64,000 nucleotides of DNA, taken from positions 2,431,501-2,495,500 of the forward strand of contig NZ_CP114902.1 in NCBI RefSeq assembly GCF_027497235.1. Direction: 5' to 3'. The stretch is from Micromonospora sp. WMMD1128. Its GTDB lineage: Bacteria; Actinomycetota; Actinomycetes; Mycobacteriales; Micromonosporaceae. The translations under genes were made by a program, and so were the position numbers. Every line of letters starts with the position of its first letter. Position 1 is the stretch's first letter. This document shows positions 17,098 to 28,200 of this stretch, piece after piece. The notes under the pieces were generated by a model. That model had not been told where the DNA came from, ran no database searches, and saw only the letters and a program-made list of their open reading frames with translations.

Positions 17098-19695
17098 ATG
17101 ACCGGACGCTATGTGGTCGGATTCGACGAGATCGATGAGGGGCAGGTCGCCGTCGTCGGCGGCAAGGGCGCGCATCTCGGGGCGCTGTCCCGGACGGACG
17201 GGGTGAGCGTGCCCGCCGGCTGCTGCGTGACCACCGACGCCTTCCGGCGGGCCATGGCCGAGGTGCCGGCGCTCGACGACCGGCTCGACCAGCTCTGCCG
17301 CACGCGGCCGGACGACCGGGAGACCATCCGCACGATCAGCGCGGAGATCCGCCGCGTCGTCGAGGGCCTCGGCGTTCCCGACGACGTCGCGGCGGCGATC
17401 ACCCGCGCCCTGGCCGACCTCGGCGAGCACGCCGCCTACGCGGTCCGGTCCAGCGCCACCGCGGAGGACCTGCCGACGGCGTCGTTCGCCGGGCAGCAGG
17501 ACACCTACCTCAACGTGGTGGGTCCGGCCGCGATCCGCACCCACGTCGCCCGGTGCTGGGCGTCGCTGTTCACCGAGCGGGCGGTGACCTACCGCCTCCG
17601 TAACGGCATCGACCACCGCTCCGTGCGGATGGCCGTGGTGGTGCAGCGGATGGTCCTGCCGGAGGCGGCCGGGATCCTGTTCACCGCCGACCCGGTCACC
17701 GGCAACCGGAAGGTCGCCTCGGTGGACGCCGGCGTCGGCCTCGGCGAGGCGCTGGCCTCGGGGCTGGTGAACCCGGATGTGTTCACGGTGCGTGACGGCG
17801 CGATCGAGCGCCGGACGATCGCCGTCAAGCGGCGGGCCGTACGCGCCGTGCCCGGTGGCGGCACGCGGATCGAGACGATCGACCCGGCCCGCCAGGAGCG
17901 GCCCGCGCTCACCGACGCGCAGGTCCTGAGGCTGGTCCGGCTCGGCCGGTTGATCGAGGCCCGGTTCGGTCGCCCGCAGGACATCGAGTGGGGTCTGGTC
18001 GACGGCGACTTCCAGATCCTCCAGAGCCGGCCGATCACCACGCTGTTCCCCGTCCCGGCCGTCGACGACGGACAGAACCACGTCTACCTGTCGGTCGGTC
18101 ACCAGCAGATGATGACCGACGCGATGAAGCCGCTGGGCCTGTCGATGTGGCAGCTGACCGCCATGGCGCCCATGCGTTCCGCCGGCGGCCGGCTGTTCGT
18201 CGACGCCACCCGGCACCTGGCGACGCCCGCCGGCCGCGCCGCCTTCCTGGACCTCATGACGCGGTCCGATCCGCTGACCCGGGACGCGCTGGAGACGATC
18301 CTGGAACGTGGTGACTTCGTGCCGACGGTGCCGGACGCGGGTCCCGCCGGTCCGCCGGCCGGTCTGCCGCCGGCGACGATCGAGACGGATCCGGCCATCG
18401 TCACGGCGCTGATCGAGGGCAGCCAGGACAGCCTCGCCGCGTTGCGGCGCGACATCCGGACCCGGTCCGGGCCCGCGTTGTTCGACTTCCTGACCGAGGC
18501 GTTCGAGGAGCACAAGCGGGTGCTCACCGATCCACTGAGCATTCAGGCGATCATGGCGGGCATGGAAGCCACCTGGTGGCTCAACGACAAGCTGGGGGAG
18601 TGGCTGGGCGAGCCCAACGCGGCCGACACGCTCACGCTGTCCGCCCCCGGCAACGTCACCTCGGAGATGGGGCTGGCGCTGCTCGACGTCGCCGACGTCA
18701 TCCGTCCGTACCCCGAGGTGGTGGCGTTCCTGCGCGACGCCGGCGGGGGCGGCTTCCTGGACGAGCTGCCGAAGCTCCCCGGCGGGGTCGAGGCGCGCGA
18801 CGCCATCTCGGCCTACCTGGACCGGTACGGCATGCGCTGCGTCGGCGAGATCGACATCACCAGGCCGCGGTGGAGCGAGCGGCCGGACACCCTCGTACCG
18901 CTGATCCTCGACCACGTCCGGAACTTCGCGCCCGGGGCCGCCGCGCGGCGCTTCGAGCAGGGCCGGCGGGCGGCGGAGCGGAAGGCCCGGGAGGTGCTGG
19001 CGCGACTGCGGGCGTTGCCGGACGGGGCGGAGAAGGCCGACCAGGCGCGGCGGATGATCGACCGGGTCCGGACCTTCATCGGCTACCGGGAGTATCCGAA
19101 GTACGGCATCGTGAGCCGCTACCTCGTCTACAAGCAGGCGCTGATGGCGGAGGCCGACACGCTGGTGCGCGCCGGCGTGCTGGCCGACCGGGAGGACGTC
19201 TTCTTCCTGACCTTCCCGGAGTTCCGCGACGCCGTGCGCACGCGGCGGGTGGACCGGCGGTTGATCCGCGAGCGCGCGGACGCGTTCCGGACCCACCAGG
19301 CGCTGACGCCACCCCGGGTGCTCACCTCCGACGGCGAGGCGGTCACCGGGGCGTACCGTCGTGACGACGTGCCGAGCGGCGCCCTGGTCGGCCTGCCGGT
19401 CTCGCACGGGACGGTCGAGGGGCGGGCGCGGGTCGTCCTGGACCTGGCCCGGGCCGACCTCGACCCGGGCGACATCCTCGTCACGGCCCACACCGACCCC
19501 AGTTGGACGCCGCTGTTCGTCGCCGTGGCCGGCCTGGTCACGGAGGTGGGCGGCCAGATGACCCACGGCGCGGTGATCGCCCGGGAGTACGGCCTGCCGG
19601 CTGTGGTGAACGTGCCGGGGGCCACCCGGCTGATCCGGGACGGCCAGCGGATCCGGGTGCACGGCTCCGGCGGGTACGTCGAGCTGCTGTCCTGA
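17098..19695 (+). CDS. rph: Rifampin phosphotransferase
   Basis: 865-residue PEP-synthase-like enzyme that inactivates rifamycins by ATP-dependent phosphorylation of the ansa-bridge hydroxyl. Domain order is that of Rph: ATP-binding domain (1-~320; GGKGAHLG, AVRSSATAEDLP, GILFTADPVTGN), central rifampin-binding domain (~330-750), and C-terminal swivelling phosphohistidine domain with His823 in GGQMTHGAVIAREYGLPAV. Its length and the His position near 823 match characterised Rph proteins, whereas PEP synthase has a further C-terminal barrel. ATG 17098 is preceded by the rifamycin-associated element. A bidirectional terminator hairpin follows. Confidence 0.93.
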   Translation: MTGRYVVGFDEIDEGQVAVVGGKGAHLGALSRTDGVSVPAGCCVTTDAFRRAMAEVPALDDRLDQLCRTRPDDRETIRTISAEIRRVVEGLGVPDDVAAAITRALADLGEHAAYAVRSSATAEDLPTASFAGQQDTYLNVVGPAAIRTHVARCWASLFTERAVTYRLRNGIDHRSVRMAVVVQRMVLPEAAGILFTADPVTGNRKVASVDAGVGLGEALASGLVNPDVFTVRDGAIERRTIAVKRRAVRAVPGGGTRIETIDPARQERPALTDAQVLRLVRLGRLIEARFGRPQDIEWGLVDGDFQILQSRPITTLFPVPAVDDGQNHVYLSVGHQQMMTDAMKPLGLSMWQLTAMAPMRSAGGRLFVDATRHLATPAGRAAFLDLMTRSDPLTRDALETILERGDFVPTVPDAGPAGPPAGLPPATIETDPAIVTALIEGSQDSLAALRRDIRTRSGPALFDFLTEAFEEHKRVLTDPLSIQAIMAGMEATWWLNDKLGEWLGEPNAADTLTLSAPGNVTSEMGLALLDVADVIRPYPEVVAFLRDAGGGGFLDELPKLPGGVEARDAISAYLDRYGMRCVGEIDITRPRWSERPDTLVPLILDHVRNFAPGAAARRFEQGRRAAERKAREVLARLRALPDGAEKADQARRMIDRVRTFIGYREYPKYGIVSRYLVYKQALMAEADTLVRAGVLADREDVFFLTFPEFRDAVRTRRVDRRLIRERADAFRTHQALTPPRVLTSDGEAVTGAYRRDDVPSGALVGLPVSHGTVEGRARVVLDLARADLDPGDILVTAHTDPSWTPLFVAVAGLVTEVGGQMTHGAVIAREYGLPAVVNVPGATRLIRDGQRIRVHGSGGYVELLS

Positions 19696-19710
19696 CCCCG
19701 GTCCGGTGGG

Positions 19711-19752
19711 ACCCGGCCGTCGCCTCCCCCGCCCGGGAGGCGACGGCCGGGT
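19711..19752. terminator. Bidirectional terminator hairpin between rph and GH54 gene
   Basis: Perfect 18-bp inverted repeat, arms 19711-19728 and 19735-19752, with a 6-base loop. It separates two convergent genes. No U-tract, as usual in actinomycetes. Confidence 0.85.
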
Positions 19753-19756
19753 CGGC

Positions 19757-21226
19757 TCAGCGGTAACCCGCGGCCACGACGTTCGCCTGGACGGCGTTCT
19801 CGGTCGCGTCCGAGGGATAACCGGCCACCATGGCCCCCTCGTAGAAGGTGCCGACGCTCTGGTTCCGGTTGTCGATGCAGCAGTCGCCGCCGCTGCCCAG
19901 GATGATCGCGCCCTGCTTCTTCATCGGGCTGTAGCCGGGGGGCAGCGATCCGTCGTAGAGGGTGTAGAGGTTGCCGGACTGGGCGTTGCTGCCCTTGATG
20001 GCGAAGCGCGACGTGCCGTTGTTCTTCAGCGTGGCGGTGACGAACTTGCTGGTGAAGGCGCGTTGGTTGGGGTTCCAGGACTGGCTGCCGCCGGGGTAGA
20101 GGCCCCATTCCAGGTCGGCCTGCACCCAGGGGCCGCTGCCGGAGCAGCCGCCGAACCAGCAGCTGGTGCTGAAGTTGATCGCGTCCATCGCCCCGGCCCC
20201 GTCGGCCCGGCGGGTGGTCTCGCTGTTGCCGTAGTCGAAGCAGCAGCCGCTGTTGACGTGGGTGCCGCTGGTGACCATGTACATGCCCTCGGGCGCGCTG
20301 CCGGTGGGGATGCCGGTGTCCCGGCCGTTCCGCCAGTAGCTGCTGTTGCCGGGGATGAACAGCGAGTACGCCTTGGCCCCGCCGACCGTGATCGACTCGC
20401 GGTTCGCCACGGCCGGTTGGACCGCGCCGCCGATGCCGCCGGAGCCCTGGTAGCCGAGGTTGTTGCCCCGGGTCGTCTGGTCGTAGATCCAGGTGATGAC
20501 GCATGTGGTGTTGGCGCAGAAGGAGTCCTGCGCGGCGGCGTTGGCGGGGCCGCCGGCGCTGACCGTGGTGATGTCGCGGGTGGTGTTGTCGGAGGAACGG
20601 CGGACCTGGTAGAGCCGGCCGCTGTAGGCGCGGAAGAGCGCGCGGGTGGTGCTGTGCGCGGCGACGCAGGGGGTGCCGCCGGCGGCGTAGATGTCGCAGG
20701 GGCCGTTGGCGGTCGGCGGCGGCGTGGTGGGTGGTGGCGTCGTGGGCGGGGCACTGGTTGGTGGCGTCGACGTCGGTGGCGTTGTCGTCGGTGGGGTGCT
20801 GACGCCGCCGGTGCAGGTGGTGCCGTTGAGGGCGAAGCTTGTGGGTGCGGGGTTGCTGCCGGTGGCGGCGCCGTTGAAGCCGAAGTTGGTGCTGCCGCCG
20901 GTGGGGATGGCGCCGTTGTAGGAGACGTTGGCGGCGGTGACGGCGGCGCCGGTCTGGGTGAGGCTGGTGTTCCAGTACTGGGTGACGGTCTGTCCGGCGG
21001 TGAAGTTCCAGGTCAGACGCCAGCTGCTGACGGGGTCGCCGAGGTTGGTGACGGTGACGTTGGCGCCGAAGCCGCCGGGCCAGGACGAGGAGACGATGTA
21101 GGTGACGGAGCAGCCGGCCGCGGCGGCGGACGCGAGCTGGGTGCCGGTGAGGCCGGCGGTGAGGGTGAGCGCGGCGGCGGCGGCGATCGACGCCCAGCGT
21201 CGGCGGGAACGGCTGGTGTGTGGCAC
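19757..21226 (-). CDS. Secreted CBM2-GH54 alpha-L-arabinofuranosidase
   Basis: 489-residue secreted enzyme removing arabinofuranosyl side chains from arabinoxylan or arabinan. Signal peptide ~1-36 (ends LASAAAA), then CBM2 (~37-140, with the cellulose-binding WPGGF and WNTSLTQ segments), a Thr/Pro linker, and the GH54 catalytic domain (~172-489, [23 protein letters not shown]). The probable nucleophile Glu is in CCFDYGNSETT and the acid/base Asp in LGSGGD. Cys-rich as in fungal AbfB, but without its arabinose-binding CBM42. GTG start with GGGAGGT upstream. A LacI-type operator and TTGACA lie about 220-245 bases upstream. Confidence 0.9.
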   Translation of the reverse strand: MPHTSRSRRRWASIAAAAALTLTAGLTGTQLASAAAAGCSVTYIVSSSWPGGFGANVTVTNLGDPVSSWRLTWNFTAGQTVTQYWNTSLTQTGAAVTAANVSYNGAIPTGGSTNFGFNGAATGSNPAPTSFALNGTTCTGGVSTPPTTTPPTSTPPTSAPPTTPPPTTPPPTANGPCDIYAAGGTPCVAAHSTTRALFRAYSGRLYQVRRSSDNTTRDITTVSAGGPANAAAQDSFCANTTCVITWIYDQTTRGNNLGYQGSGGIGGAVQPAVANRESITVGGAKAYSLFIPGNSSYWRNGRDTGIPTGSAPEGMYMVTSGTHVNSGCCFDYGNSETTRRADGAGAMDAINFSTSCWFGGCSGSGPWVQADLEWGLYPGGSQSWNPNQRAFTSKFVTATLKNNGTSRFAIKGSNAQSGNLYTLYDGSLPPGYSPMKKQGAIILGSGGDCCIDNRNQSVGTFYEGAMVAGYPSDATENAVQANVVAAGYR

Positions 21227-21443
21227 GGGGACCTCCCGGTCCGTGAGGGGGACGGCACGCCCGGCTGACCACGGTTGACGCTCACGTGCGTCGGTCCGAT
21301 GTGGATCGCGCTCCGGAGGCGGCCGGGTGTCGACCCCGGCGGCCCATCAGCCATGCGCGTCGAACGGCACCGGTCTGCCCTGGACCGGCGGTGGTGCGAG
21401 GTGGCAAGCTCCCGGCGGCCTCTCCGGGAGGCCCGCCCATCTA

Positions 21444-21457
21444 TGTTTGCGTTAACA
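21444..21457. promoter_or_regulatory. LacI-type operator upstream of CBM2-GH54 gene
   Basis: TGTTTGCGTTAACA, a near-palindrome of the shared consensus. On the minus strand a perfect -35 box TTGACA (21472-21467) starts 15 bases upstream of the operator, so the site overlaps the promoter spacer and -10 region of the arabinofuranosidase gene. Confidence 0.75.
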
Positions 21458-21498
21458 TTGCATGGATGTCAACGGCGCGCCGCGCCGGGCGTCGCCGG

Positions 21499-22368
21499 TC
21501 AGCGCGGCGCCGTGGCCCTCGGCGGCCAGGCGGCCGGAATGCGCTCCAGCACCCCACCGGCGAACACCTCGCGCAGCCCGAGCGGCTTCAGGTGGACATA
21601 TCCGATGTGGCAGTCGCAGACCGCGTTGCCGCACGCCCGCGGTCGCAGCGCGGCCCGCCACGACCCGTCGTAGAGGTTGCCGATCGGCTCGGCGATGAAG
21701 TGGCAGCGCCGAACCGTGCCGTCGCCGAGCACCGAGACGGCCGTCTCGCCGGCGTGGCAGGGCTGCCCGAGGGACAGGTGCGGGCGGACGCTGTGACCGA
21801 AGTGCGGGTCCAGGGCGGTCCACACCGCCTCCTCGTCGGCGGTGTAACGGCGCCCCTCGGCCGCGTTGACCCACAGGTAGACGGCGGGCGGCAACGCGGC
21901 GCGCAGCGCCCGCGCCTCGTCGAGGTGCTCCGGCAGGCCGACGACCCCGACCGAGTAGCGGATCCCCAACTCGGCCAGGCGCGCGCAGCGACGCAGGAAC
22001 CGCGCCCGGTCGACCTGCCCCGGATGGTAGGTCGTCCACAACGCCGCCGCGCCGGCGTCGGCGTCGGCCAGCCAGTCGACCCGGGCCGCCAGGTTGGTCT
22101 GCACCACCACCCGGTCGACGTGCGGCAGGTGGGACAGCGACACCATCGCGTCCCGGTACCACCTGCGGGTCAGCGCCTCGCCCCAGGGCGTGAACAGCAC
22201 CGACAGCCGCACGTCGGTGGTCGCGGCGACCCAGTCGGTGAAGCGGGCCAGCGCCGCCCGGTCGGCGCGCAGCAGCTCCGGCGGATCGCGCCGCTTGGCG
22301 AACGGGCAGTACGGGCAGTCGTAGTTGCAGCTCGCCAACGGCCCCCGATAGAGGATGGACAGGTTCAC
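21499..22368 (-). CDS. STM4011-family radical SAM protein
   Basis: 289-residue radical SAM enzyme. The [4Fe-4S] cluster cysteines 14, 18 and 21 are in CNYDCPYC. The C-terminal part has more cysteines (QPCHAGE, RRCHF, ACGNAVCDC) that could hold an auxiliary cluster as in SPASM proteins. It is the last gene of a five-gene overlapping unit matching the Salmonella STM4011-STM4015 block; substrate unknown. GTG start overlaps the stop of the STM4012 gene (GTGA). Confidence 0.85.
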   Translation of the reverse strand: MNLSILYRGPLASCNYDCPYCPFAKRRDPPELLRADRAALARFTDWVAATTDVRLSVLFTPWGEALTRRWYRDAMVSLSHLPHVDRVVVQTNLAARVDWLADADAGAAALWTTYHPGQVDRARFLRRCARLAELGIRYSVGVVGLPEHLDEARALRAALPPAVYLWVNAAEGRRYTADEEAVWTALDPHFGHSVRPHLSLGQPCHAGETAVSVLGDGTVRRCHFIAEPIGNLYDGSWRAALRPRACGNAVCDCHIGYVHLKPLGLREVFAGGVLERIPAAWPPRATAPR

Positions 22369-23693
22369 CGCAGCGCGTATCCGGTCATCGCGTGCCGCAC
22401 CTCGGCGGAGGTGAGCCACGGGCCGACGGCGTCGGAGCGGGCCAACCCGGCGGCGGTGAGCCGCAGCCCCCCGTCGGTGGCCCAGCCCCGCTCGACGAGC
22501 CGGCCGAGCTGCGGGAAGTCCTCGGACGGCGGGCGGCCGAAGCGGGCCCGGTAGGCGGCGGCGTCGACGCCCTCGGCGCGCAGCAGCGAGGTCAACAGCC
22601 AGCGGCGGCGCTGCTCCGCGCCGTCGAGGCGGAACCCGAACTCGGCGTGCGCGAAATCCGCGGCGGGGCGGGCGAGGTAGTCGTCGAGCACCGCGCGTAC
22701 CTGCGTGACGCTCACCGCGTAGTCGAAGGAGTAGTGCAGCGCCGTGGTGTAGGAACGGGCGCCGCAGCCCAGGCCGACCATGCCGTCGTCCTGGCAGCAG
22801 TAGCCCGGGCCGTCCGGCGTCGGCGCGTCGGCGCGGCGGAACTGACGCATCGACTCCTGCCGGTAGCCGGCCGCGCCGAGCGTCTCCACCGCCTGCCGGT
22901 AGAGCGCCAGCCGCTGGGCGTCCCAGTCGGCGCGGGCGTGCGCGCGTCGCCCCAGGCCGGTCAGCGGCCGGACGTAGAGCGGGTAGAGGAACAACTCCTC
23001 CGGCTGCCAGGCCAGCGCCGCGTCCAGGCTCTGCCGCCACGTGTCGGCGGTCTGCCCGTCGATGCCGTAGATCAGGTCAATGTTGAGCACCGGGAACCGG
23101 GCCGCGCGGATCGCGGCCAGCGCCGCCTCCACCTCGACCCGGCGTTGCGGCCGGCCGGCGGCGCGTGCCTCCACGTCGAGGAAGCTCTGCACGCCGATGC
23201 TCACCCGGGTGGCGCCGTGCGCGGCGAGCACCGCGAGCCGGTCCGGGGTCGCGGTGGCCGGCGACGTCTCGACCGACAGCGGTACGCCCGGCAGGCCGGC
23301 GCCGAGCGTGCCGGTGGCGATGGCGAACAGCTCGGTCAACTCGTCGGCGGTGAGATAGGTGGGGGTGCCGCCGCCGAACGCCGCGCGCGCGAACCCGGCG
23401 TCGTCGCCGAGCGCCTCGGCGACCTGCCCGGCCTGCCGGCGGAGCTGCCGCAGGTAGGCGGTGACCTGCTCGGCCGGCGCGTTGGCGCGGGTGAACAGGT
23501 TGCAGAAGCCGCACCGCATCTCGCAGAACGGCACGTGCAGGTAGAGGAAGAGCGCCTCGCGTGCCTCGGCTCGCCACACGTCGGCCAGCCGGGGCCGGGG
23601 ACGCAGCGGCCGGTAGGAGGTCTTGTGCGGGTAGGCGTAGAGGTACTGCTGGTAGGCGGAGCCGTCGAGGCTCGGATCGGTGCTTGTCACCAT
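22365..23693 (-). CDS. STM4012-family radical SAM protein (HemN-like)
   Basis: 442-residue HemN/HemW-type radical SAM protein. The cluster motif is CEMRCGFC (Cys57, 61, 64), followed by AFGGGTPTYL, SVETSP and IGVQSF, hallmarks of the coproporphyrinogen-oxidase-like family. The HemN C-terminal domain is present. It is not a true HemN, since the STM4012 group occurs only with its STM4011-4015 partners. It overlaps the upstream phosphatase-fold gene by 7 bases and the downstream gene by 4. Confidence 0.88.
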   Translation of the reverse strand: MVTSTDPSLDGSAYQQYLYAYPHKTSYRPLRPRPRLADVWRAEAREALFLYLHVPFCEMRCGFCNLFTRANAPAEQVTAYLRQLRRQAGQVAEALGDDAGFARAAFGGGTPTYLTADELTELFAIATGTLGAGLPGVPLSVETSPATATPDRLAVLAAHGATRVSIGVQSFLDVEARAAGRPQRRVEVEAALAAIRAARFPVLNIDLIYGIDGQTADTWRQSLDAALAWQPEELFLYPLYVRPLTGLGRRAHARADWDAQRLALYRQAVETLGAAGYRQESMRQFRRADAPTPDGPGYCCQDDGMVGLGCGARSYTTALHYSFDYAVSVTQVRAVLDDYLARPAADFAHAEFGFRLDGAEQRRRWLLTSLLRAEGVDAAAYRARFGRPPSEDFPQLGRLVERGWATDGGLRLTAAGLARSDAVGPWLTSAEVRHAMTGYALR

Positions 23694-24490
23694 GCTCCCG
23701 GGTGCAGGACGAAATCGGCGTAGGGGACGGTCCACACCACGTCGTGGCCGATCCGGTGACCGGTGTGGCCGTCCTCCCCGTACGCGGTGCCGTGGTCGGA
23801 GCAGACGATCGCGAACACCGGGCGGCCCCGGCCGGTCACCAGGCGGAACAGCCGGTCGACGCGCCCGTCCACGTATTCCAGCGCGGCGGCGTGGGTGGCC
23901 CGGCTGTCGGCTTCGGCGCCGGGCAGGTGGTGCCGGTTGGGCTGGTGCAGCGCGGCGACGTTGAGGAAGGTGAACAGCGGGCGGCCGGCCGGCAGCCGGG
24001 TCAGCACCTCACCCAGCCGGTCGAGCTGCGCGTCCAGGCAGGTGGGGGACGTGACCCCGAACTCCGGCTCCCAGTGCGCCTCGGCGAACAGGTCGGGCAG
24101 CGCCGACCCCAGCGGGCTGCGCCGGTTGAAGAAGCCCACCCCGCCCAGGCAGAGCGTGTGGTAGCCGGCGCCGGTGAGCGCGGTCGGCAGGTCCGCCGCG
24201 TCGAACACCCAGGTGTCGGCGCCGGCGGTCTCGCTGCCCGGGAACGCCGCCGCGTACCGCCGCTCGTGCCGCCCCGGCACGGTCGGGGTGGGCAGGAAAC
24301 CGGCGAAGAAGGCGTGGTGGGCGGCGTAGGTGAAGCTGGCGGGGGAGTGCCGCCGCTCCCACCGGCCGCCGGGCAGCGCCCGCGCCAGCCGTGGCGTGCG
24401 CCCGGCCGCGGCCAGCTCGGCCGCCACGTCGTAACGCAACGTGTCGAGCGTGACCAGGAGCAGGTCGTGGCTGCCGATCAGGCCGCGCAC
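23687..24490 (-). CDS. STM4013/SEN3800-family hydrolase (alkaline-phosphatase fold)
   Basis: 267-residue protein of the sulfatase/phosphodiesterase-like alkaline phosphatase superfamily. It has an N-terminal metal-binding LLLVTLDTLRYD, a probable nucleophile region SFTYAAHH, and the C-terminal metal motif CSDHGTAYGEDGHTGH. No signal peptide, so a cytoplasmic substrate is expected. GTG at 24490 is chosen for the GGAGG 7 bases upstream; the gene overlaps the end of the ATP-grasp gene by 13 bases. Reaction unknown. Confidence 0.85.
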   Translation of the reverse strand: MRGLIGSHDLLLVTLDTLRYDVAAELAAAGRTPRLARALPGGRWERRHSPASFTYAAHHAFFAGFLPTPTVPGRHERRYAAAFPGSETAGADTWVFDAADLPTALTGAGYHTLCLGGVGFFNRRSPLGSALPDLFAEAHWEPEFGVTSPTCLDAQLDRLGEVLTRLPAGRPLFTFLNVAALHQPNRHHLPGAEADSRATHAAALEYVDGRVDRLFRLVTGRGRPVFAIVCSDHGTAYGEDGHTGHRIGHDVVWTVPYADFVLHPGAW

Positions 24491-25557
24491 CCGGCCACCT
24501 CCGCCCGCCACTGCCGCCACCGGCCGCTTGTCAGCGCGTGCACCTGCTCGGCGTAGCTGTCCCGGCCGTCGGTGACCACGCCGGGCAGCAGGTCGCCGAA
24601 GGCGTTGGCCTCGGCGACGGCGTGCCGGCGCCACCCGGTGCGGAACATCAGGTCGACACCGACGTGCAGCGAGCCGGCGAAGCAGGCGGCCACCCGCTCG
24701 CAGGTCTCCATCGCCGCGGACCAGGCCGCCGGCCCCGCCGCCGCCCGCAGCTCGGCGAGGTCGCCGCGCGCGTTGCCGAGGTGCAGGTTGGTCAGCGGCC
24801 CCCGGGCGGCGCGGACCACCGCGTGCGTGGGCCGGCCGGCGACCACGAGCACCCGCACGTCGACCACCCGGTCGCGCAGACCGGCCTTGGGCAGCCACCG
24901 CTCGACGTGCAGCCCGTCCGGCGCCAACCGGTCGACGATCGCGGCGACCGTCGACTCGTCGGTGAGGCGGCGCACCCGCAGCGAGTTGAACAGCCCGTCC
25001 GGGGTGGACTCGACAGTGGTGTCGGCCCGCACGCCGCGCGGGCCGACCGCCAGCGCGAGCACCCCGGCGGCCGACGAGCCGTGCGCCGGCTTGACGAACA
25101 CCCGGGGCCAGCCGGCGGCGGCCATCGCGTCGCGCAGCGCGGCGTAGCCGGTGACCGGCGGCAGCGCGGCCGGCACCGGCACGCCGGCCGCCGACAGCAC
25201 CGCGTGGCAGCGTCGCTTGTCGCACAGCGTCGCGACGTCCGCCGGCGCGTTGAGCAGCTCCGCGCCGCCGGCGGCGACCCGGGCGAGGCCGGCGACCAGA
25301 CCGGCGTACGCGCCGGCGAGGCCGACCAGCTCACCGTGGCGGGCGGCGGTGGGCGCACCCCGCAGCAGCCGGTCGACCGTCGGGTCCTCGCCCGCCGAGT
25401 CCACCCGGACCACCGCGCCGGCCGGCGGGGGCGCGGCCCCGGTCAGCACGTCGGCCCAGGGGAGCACGTCGGGGGCGGGCAGGCCCGCGCCGCACACCGC
25501 CCGGGTGAACATCGCCACCCGGCGGTTGGCGGGGTTACCCACGACGGTCAGCCGCAT
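24478..25557 (-). CDS. STM4014-family protein (ATP-grasp-like)
   Basis: 359-residue protein with an ATP-grasp-like core: nucleotide-binding strand VFVKPAHGSSAAGV near 155, DVRVLVV strand, and the Mg-binding end VDLMF...VAEANAFGD. ATP-grasp enzymes ligate a carboxylate to an amine or thiol. Third protein of the STM4011-4015 set; no substrate is known. It follows the STM4015 gene by 42 bases and overlaps the hydrolase gene. Confidence 0.8.
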   Translation of the reverse strand: MRLTVVGNPANRRVAMFTRAVCGAGLPAPDVLPWADVLTGAAPPPAGAVVRVDSAGEDPTVDRLLRGAPTAARHGELVGLAGAYAGLVAGLARVAAGGAELLNAPADVATLCDKRRCHAVLSAAGVPVPAALPPVTGYAALRDAMAAAGWPRVFVKPAHGSSAAGVLALAVGPRGVRADTTVESTPDGLFNSLRVRRLTDESTVAAIVDRLAPDGLHVERWLPKAGLRDRVVDVRVLVVAGRPTHAVVRAARGPLTNLHLGNARGDLAELRAAAGPAAWSAAMETCERVAACFAGSLHVGVDLMFRTGWRRHAVAEANAFGDLLPGVVTDGRDSYAEQVHALTSGRWRQWRAEVAGCAA

Positions 25558-25599
25558 GTCACAGGCGTTTCCGCTCGCGCGGGCGGCGGCCGGCGGCGG

Positions 25600-28121
<2,522 letters not shown>

Positions 28122-28200
28122 TCCACCCGCCGGCCCGGCCCACGTCACCGTGGGCCGGGCCGGCGGCCTCCGTCCGTACCCCACCATGGAGGAACCGCCG

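Noticed and set aside
17098..19695. Annotation as phosphoenolpyruvate synthase
   Set aside because: The protein ends right after the phospho-histidine domain and lacks the PEP-binding barrel. Length, order and the upstream element fit rifampin phosphotransferase.
22365..23693. Annotation as HemN coproporphyrinogen oxidase
   Set aside because: Motifs are HemN-like, but the gene is embedded in the STM4011-4015 set and not with heme genes. The STM4012 family name is safer.
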